A stretch of DNA of 64,000 bases. It comes from Marinobacter pelagius. Lineage in GTDB: Bacteria; Pseudomonadota; Gammaproteobacteria; Pseudomonadales; Oleiphilaceae. The notes beneath the pieces were generated by a model, which searched no databases, had not been told where the DNA came from, and was given only the letters and a program-made list of their open reading frames with translations. The translations under genes and the position numbers were made by a program. The stretch is from positions 124,001-188,000 of the forward strand of contig NZ_FOUR01000002.1 of assembly GCF_900114925.1 (NCBI RefSeq). Direction: 5' to 3'. The stretch's first letter is position 1. Each line of letters starts with the position of its first letter. Below, in pieces: positions 60,003-64,000 of the stretch.

Positions 60003-62017
60003 TTCATTCTCCGGGCTATGTCGGCAAAGCTTCTGCGCTCTTTGGCAGGCTTGGCCTGTTTATCGGCTGCGGGTATCTCCCGGGGGATCTCAGGTGCCGA
60101 TGGCGCCAGCAAGTCGCCCTGCTTGTGCTTGGCTTCCAGGGCATCCCAATCGGCGGCTTTCTTGATGTGGGCCTTCAGGGTGCGTGCCGCGTGCAGTGCG
60201 TACACCTCGCAATCCAAAACCTCGTTCCGGACGCCTGCTTTTGGCTGCCAGACTTTTCGGCCGCCACGTTGGCGAGAAGGCGCTTTGATTTCGCTGGTGA
60301 TCTGGTCGTAGTAATCGGAGCGGACGTTCTCGTACCAATGCATCCGGCCCGGGCCGTTGCCGGTGAGTTTCAGCCGGGCATCGATCAGGTCTTTGGCCTT
60401 ATGCGTGCCGATGATGTGGACCGGAAGACCATAGCGGGAGGCCTTGGTAGCCTTGTTGTTCACGTCGACCTTCTTGGCCGGGGTTACGATCTCCCGGTTG
60501 ATGTTGGTCGATTCACCTTTGATGGCCATGATCTTGACGCCCCGGCCACGGCGGCTTCGCACGTAGCTGTAAACTGCGTCGTTGGTCTGGCCATCGGAGG
60601 AGTCAATGCTGGCTGCCGATACATGCAGGCCAAAGCCGAGCTCATGCTGGTAGACACCGAAGATGAACCGGTCGAGTTCGTCCCAGACCGGATCCGTCTT
60701 ATCAGTGCAGCTGCCCTGGGCTGCAATTTCGCCCCAGTACACCAACCAGCTTTCCTCTCCCCGGCCCCAGGCCCGGACAATCACCGCCAGGCGGTCGTGC
60801 TGTACGTCTACCCCAACGGTGAGCAACAGCCCGCCGGCCGGCACGGTACCCTCCTGGTAATTCAGGGCCCGCTCTGCAAGGGCATCGGTCGAGGGCGCGT
60901 CGGTCCGGTACTCATAGGCCAGCCCAAGGCAGCTGTTCTCGAAGACGATCATATCGGCTTCGTCGCCCTGCTCCTGGGCATGCTTGGCCTTGAGGTATCG
61001 CTCCACCAGCATGGCCAGCTTGGAGCCAGGGAACGGGCTGTAAAGCTCGTTGATGTAGAAGCCGGCTACGCCACGGAAAGGTCTTTCGGCTTGCCACTTC
61101 CCTTTGCGGACGTTTCGGTTCTTGTCGACATCCCGCCAGGGCACTCCGCAATGGGGGCACACATAGCGCGCGGTTTCCGGCTGGGCTTTGCCGTAGATCT
61201 CATCGATCAGTTCCGCTTCCTCATCCCATATCACGTTGTCCCAGCTGAGCACGTGGCTATCGCCACACTCATGGCAAGGCACGTAGAACTTGCGTTGGTC
61301 GCTGGCCAGATAGGCCTTTTCAACCCGGGACAAGCCCTTAACCGTTGGTGTGCCGCCGAAGATGACCTTCCGGTATTCGTAGGTTTTCGCCCGCTCCTCG
61401 AGGAGCTTGACCGAGTCGCCCTGCCCTTTGACGTTGGTGTTGCAGTCGTCGGGTTCCTCGACACACACCACCGGCGCGGAAAGCGACTTCACGTTATCCG
61501 GCGCGTTACTGGCCACCAGTGCCAGGAACCCGCCCGGGAACTTCTTGAAGTCGGTTCGGTTGCCGGTGCTCCTGGACGTGGACACATCCACCAGCGGCCG
61601 GAGCACCTCAGTGGCCTCAACCATGGGGACAAACTTCTGGTCCAGGTACTTGCGGATCGTCTTGTCCTTCGGGAACAGCAGGACGATCGGGCACGGATCG
61701 TTATGGATCCGGCGCCCGAGGTAGTTGTTCCAGACACCATCCGTCCATGCCACCTGGGCGGACTTCATGCAGACAACCTCTTTGGCCTTCGGATCGTCCA
61801 TGGCATCCAGCATGCCCGGCACCCACGGAGTGAGATCCGTTGAGTACTTGCCCGGCATGGGGCTGCTCTCCTGGGCAAGGTACCGGTATTCGTTGGCCCA
61901 CTCAGTCGAGCTGATCTTCTGTGGCGGCTCGAACTTCAGAAGAGTCTGGGCGATCACCCGCTCCAGGTTGGCCGCCAAGGCCTGCCAGTTGTCTGAGGAT
62001 GGATCGAGAATGCTCAT
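59999..62017 (-). CDS. Terminase large subunit (gpA-like)
   Basis: The 672-residue protein has the gpA pattern: an N-terminal STEWANEYRYLAQES block, an ATPase Walker-like CMKSAQVAWTDG, and a C-terminal nuclease domain with VDVQHDRLAV and SSDGQTNDAVY. It cuts concatemers at cos and drives packaging. Its start overlaps the small subunit gene by 116 bases, so the true start may be a little downstream, but the homology begins near the N-terminus. Confidence 0.92.
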   Translation of the reverse strand: MSILDPSSDNWQALAANLERVIAQTLLKFEPPQKISSTEWANEYRYLAQESSPMPGKYSTDLTPWVPGMLDAMDDPKAKEVVCMKSAQVAWTDGVWNNYLGRRIHNDPCPIVLLFPKDKTIRKYLDQKFVPMVEATEVLRPLVDVSTSRSTGNRTDFKKFPGGFLALVASNAPDNVKSLSAPVVCVEEPDDCNTNVKGQGDSVKLLEERAKTYEYRKVIFGGTPTVKGLSRVEKAYLASDQRKFYVPCHECGDSHVLSWDNVIWDEEAELIDEIYGKAQPETARYVCPHCGVPWRDVDKNRNVRKGKWQAERPFRGVAGFYINELYSPFPGSKLAMLVERYLKAKHAQEQGDEADMIVFENSCLGLAYEYRTDAPSTDALAERALNYQEGTVPAGGLLLTVGVDVQHDRLAVIVRAWGRGEESWLVYWGEIAAQGSCTDKTDPVWDELDRFIFGVYQHELGFGLHVSAASIDSSDGQTNDAVYSYVRSRRGRGVKIMAIKGESTNINREIVTPAKKVDVNNKATKASRYGLPVHIIGTHKAKDLIDARLKLTGNGPGRMHWYENVRSDYYDQITSEIKAPSRQRGGRKVWQPKAGVRNEVLDCEVYALHAARTLKAHIKKAADWDALEAKHKQGDLLAPSAPEIPREIPAADKQAKPAKERRSFADIARRMK

Positions 62018-62420
62018 TCAATAGCTCGATATCGAGATCAACGTCATACAGCGTGTCGATCTCTGTCTTGAGTTTCGGGTTGCCAGTCAGAACACCCGTT
62101 CTGATCGCCAGCACCACCTGTTCCAATCGAGCCCCTACCAGTGCCGCGGGCACCAGTTCTTCAAGATCTTTCGCCAGGGCCAGCTCTTCACGATCGCCCT
62201 TGATCCGGTCCAGCCGCTCACGTGAGTTCTCGTGTTTGGCCCCACTGACCGCGCGCTCCACCAGCCATTCATGAACGTCCTGGGTGTCGTACTCATTTGC
62301 CTGGCCACGCTGGCCGGCTTTGGCAACGGGGAACGATGGGTCCTTCTGGTAGGTCGTGAAGGAGCGCTCAGAGATACCAAAGATCTCTGCCAGCTCTCGC
62401 TTGTTCACTCGCTTACCCAT
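61902..62420 (-). CDS. Terminase small subunit (Nu1-like)
   Basis: The 172-residue protein has an N-terminal winged-helix region (VNKRELAEIFGISERSFTTY) followed by a helical domain with KGDREELALAKDLEEL, as in Nu1-type DNA-recognition subunits. It binds the packaging site and recruits the large subunit. The cos site should lie in the 195 bases upstream. Confidence 0.85.
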   Translation of the reverse strand: MGKRVNKRELAEIFGISERSFTTYQKDPSFPVAKAGQRGQANEYDTQDVHEWLVERAVSGAKHENSRERLDRIKGDREELALAKDLEELVPAALVGARLEQVVLAIRTGVLTGNPKLKTEIDTLYDVDLDIELLNEHSRSILRQLAGLGGQPGAGDRPDSSEVRAATEDQLD

Positions 62421-62614
62421 CAGAACGCCCGTTTTTTGATACGAAATCGCCCTCTGAATCCGTTAATGTTCGAATTCAGCAGTTCAGCTATCCCGTAAGT
62501 GCTTGTTCTTAAAGTGAGGAAGGAAGGCCAAGGCCGCCTGAGGTGTGCAAAAATTCCGCGTCTGCGCTGCCCTCGTTGGCCGCACCTCTCTGGAAGGACC
62601 CGTTGGGTCCCGGA
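62421..62614. other. Non-coding stretch upstream of terminase; candidate cos region
   Basis: 194 bases between the small terminase gene and the next gene. It contains a short hairpin GGACCC-GTT-GGGTCC (62596-62610). In lambda-like phages cos lies just before nu1, which fits this place, but no cos nick sequence was recognised. Confidence 0.4.
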
Positions 62615-62962
62615 TCACATGGTTACCCGGAAGTTCGTGTCTGCCGTGCTCACACAGCGGACGGCTGTTACAGAATTTGCCATGACGCCATCGGCATAAG
62701 TGCTCACATCTCCATCCGGCCAGGGCTGTGAAGTAGCAGTCCCAGCCTCAGCTTCTTGGATCGTATCCTGGGTGTATTCAACCCGGGCAGTACCGGCTGA
62801 AGGATCAACACTCACGGTGAACTCATCAGGACCTGGTGGGATCACAATCCAGTCACTCGTGCCGTTCACCGTCTCCTTGTGATTGAAACGCTGACGAGCA
62901 ATCGCGTTGTTATCCAGGAACTGTCTGTCGCCTACATCAGGCGCAAGGTATTTGGCGCTCAT
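62615..62962 (-). CDS. Phage virion-surface-like protein of unknown function
   Basis: The 115-residue protein has MSAKYLAPDVGDRQFLDN, DWIVIPPGPDEFTVSVDPSAG and PWPDGDVSTYADGVMANSV. These resemble repeats of surface decoration or tail-fibre proteins. It lies between the terminase and other such genes and has no signal peptide. Not recognised as a named family. Confidence 0.6.
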   Translation of the reverse strand: MSAKYLAPDVGDRQFLDNNAIARQRFNHKETVNGTSDWIVIPPGPDEFTVSVDPSAGTARVEYTQDTIQEAEAGTATSQPWPDGDVSTYADGVMANSVTAVRCVSTADTNFRVTM

Positions 62963-63005
62963 GTCGTCACCTGTATCAATAGTTATTGGGAGAGGGAGTT
63001 AGGGC

Positions 63006-63386
63006 TTAAATGGTATCGGGCACAATTCGCTGAAGCCCCAGGCTTGCAATAAAGTCCCATGGGTTGGCGTCTTCTGCGCTCATTTGGAGGTCGTTTTTGA
63101 AAGCAGTGATCGAACCTGCGGGCTCACGGCCACGCTCTTGGGCCAACTGGTCGACGTAAGTCTTGAATTCCGTTGTGGTCATATTGAGCAGCGCATCACG
63201 GGTTTCCACCTGAAGCGGCGTATAGGCCGCCCAATGCGTCGGATCACCTGTGCCATCGGCAGACAACGGAACAGTGAATGTATTTGTTCCTCCGACATCC
63301 GGATCAAGGATGCTGAACACATCTGAGCTGTTCTTCAGAACCCCGTTGCTGACTACTAAACAGTAACGGCCAGTCCAGTTCATCAT
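63006..63386 (-). CDS. Phage protein of unknown function (126 residues)
   Basis: The protein starts MMNWTGRYCLVVSNGVLKNS and has a C-terminal helical part (EFKTYVDQLAQERGREPAGS). It overlaps the stop of the gene at 63383 by 4 bases, so the three genes before the terminase are read together. A minor virion role is inferred from the neighbours. Confidence 0.6.
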   Translation of the reverse strand: MMNWTGRYCLVVSNGVLKNSSDVFSILDPDVGGTNTFTVPLSADGTGDPTHWAAYTPLQVETRDALLNMTTTEFKTYVDQLAQERGREPAGSITAFKNDLQMSAEDANPWDFIASLGLQRIVPDTI

Positions 63387-64000
63387 GCGCCCCTCAGCTT
63401 GTTGAGATATTTCGTCACCGCTGCCGTCTCATCGGCAGTGAGCGGTCGATCCAGATAAATAACGCTGTAGGTCTCGGCAACAGTAGGCAGATTGGTATCA
63501 CCGCTTATGGTCTGGCCTGTCAGGATGGTTACGCCAGAGCCATCGGCGTAAGCCAAAGTTGCATTAGTGCCAAGATCAGGGAGGTTTGCAGTGATGGCGT
63601 CATCGAACAGGTCGTCTTCCAGCCAATTCAGCGTTCCATCTGTGCGATATAAGCGTTTGCTTGCGGATGCGGATTGTGCGGCGTGATTGCCTGCGAGCTC
63701 TTTTACTGAGACATTGTCAATGGTGCCGCTAAAGAACGAACCTGTACCTAGCCATCCAGCTCTAATCACAAAGTCAACGCCAGTTGCCTCAATGTTCAGC
63801 TCAACAGTGCCGTCGCCCTCGGTGTACTCCCTTGCCCAAACGTTGGCCCCATCGGGGTTGAAGCGCAAGGTCAAAGCCTCTCCTTCCGTGCCGCCAAATG
63901 TTACGCCGAATTTAATCTTGTACCGCTTTCCAATAGTTAAAATTCCGGGTTGGTATATATTCCCGGCAGTTGAACCATCTGCTTGAGCAACGCCTCCAGC
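63383..64000 (-). CDS. Phage surface/fibre-like protein with lectin-like domain (partial)
   Basis: The frame is open from the right edge to the stop at 63383 (about 205 codons); an internal TTG-started frame at 63874 is a part of it. It has VKFGVTFGG-type strands and FSGTIDNVSVKELAGNHAAQ, a pattern of carbohydrate-binding or LamG-like jelly-rolls, then a C-terminal segment ending LTADETAAVTKYLNKLRGA. It lies upstream of the terminase genes, an unusual place for a fibre-like gene. The start is outside the window. Confidence 0.68.
   Translation of the reverse strand, partial: AGGVAQADGSTAGNIYQPGILTIGKRYKIKFGVTFGGTEGEALTLRFNPDGANVWAREYTEGDGTVELNIEATGVDFVIRAGWLGTGSFFSGTIDNVSVKELAGNHAAQSASASKRLYRTDGTLNWLEDDLFDDAITANLPDLGTNATLAYADGSGVTILTGQTISGDTNLPTVAETYSVIYLDRPLTADETAAVTKYLNKLRGA

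Larger units (their letters stand above)
43039..64000. mobile_element. Lambda-like siphovirus prophage (left part; right end outside window)
   Basis: From 64000 down to 44116 nearly all genes are on the minus strand and follow the lambda order: terminase, gpW, portal, S49 protease plus scaffold, decoration, major capsid, head-tail joining, tail tube, chaperone with frameshift, tape measure, tip. The left border is placed at the end of tRNA-Val. No integrase, repressor, replication or lysis cassette is seen, so they should lie beyond the right edge. Whether the phage is active cannot be told; no broken structural gene was found. Confidence 0.92.

Noticed and set aside
60125..61843. 572-codon plus-strand open frame opposite the large terminase gene
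   Set aside because: It is the mirror of a conserved terminase, with low-complexity composition and no support.
43039..64000. CRISPR array, restriction or abortive-infection system in the prophage
   Set aside because: No regularly spaced repeats with unique spacers and no nuclease, methylase or toxin motif were found apart from the phage's own genes.

Overview
The window looks like chromosomal DNA of a marine gammaproteobacterium, most probably Marinobacter or a close relative. This is inferred from the combination of a PEP-CTERM/XrtA-type exopolysaccharide locus, a prpB-prpC-acnD-prpF methylcitrate operon, an opgG/opgH/opgD glucan operon and the overall codon style; no rRNA is present to confirm it. 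No CRISPR array, IS element or transposase was seen.

Layout. 1-8.3 kb (minus strand): exopolysaccharide operon of the XrtA (exosortase A) type: EpsB-like sugar transferase, Wza-like export lipoprotein, Wzz-like chain-length protein, a BY-kinase-like protein that lacks the Walker A lysine, an outer-membrane barrel, a polysaccharide deacetylase and a family 2 glycosyltransferase cut by the left edge. A near-consensus sigma-54 promoter (8211-8226) and a small membrane-protein ORF lie upstream. 8.3-9.8 kb: prpD. 10.2-17 kb: a VAO-type flavoprotein, an exosortase-associated acyltransferase, two PEP-CTERM proteins (each with a sigma-54-like promoter) and a large TPR protein. 17.2-24.2 kb: a methylcitrate-cycle operon (FCD-type GntR regulator, prpB, prpC, acnD, prpF) whose every spacer carries GGGGTC-type hairpins. 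24.3-29.9 kb: opgG, an 89-codon gene, opgH and opgD. 30-42.9 kb: a POTRA-less TpsB-like barrel, galU, an HTH protein, an unusual cluster (RibD-type reductase, UPF0104 membrane protein, GT4-methyltransferase fusion, degenerate PTPS/QueD homologue, MDR dehydrogenase, CDP-alcohol phosphatidyltransferase, YceI), a secreted esterase with a secreted partner, and an EamA transporter.

42.96-64 kb: tRNA-Val(GAC) with its own promoter and terminator, then a lambda-like siphovirus prophage read on the minus strand. From the right edge inward: virion-surface-like genes, small and large terminase, gpW, portal, a moron-like small gene, S49 protease with a nested scaffold start, decoration protein, major capsid, head-tail joining genes, tail tube, tail chaperone with a predicted -1 frameshift at T TTT TTC, tape measure, tail-tip proteins (one with a proprotein-convertase P domain) and a permuted NlpC/P60-like protein. 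One host-like secreted gene is inserted on the plus strand. The 1.1 kb between the tRNA and the last phage gene holds helically phased repeats, a probable structured RNA and a 41-codon gene. The integrase and the far attachment site are not in the window.

The most promising candidates for something undescribed are the pterin-fold/lipid cluster at 32.8-39.4 kb, the sigma-54-driven EPS/PEP-CTERM regulon with a pseudo-kinase, and the untranslated region beside tRNA-Val.
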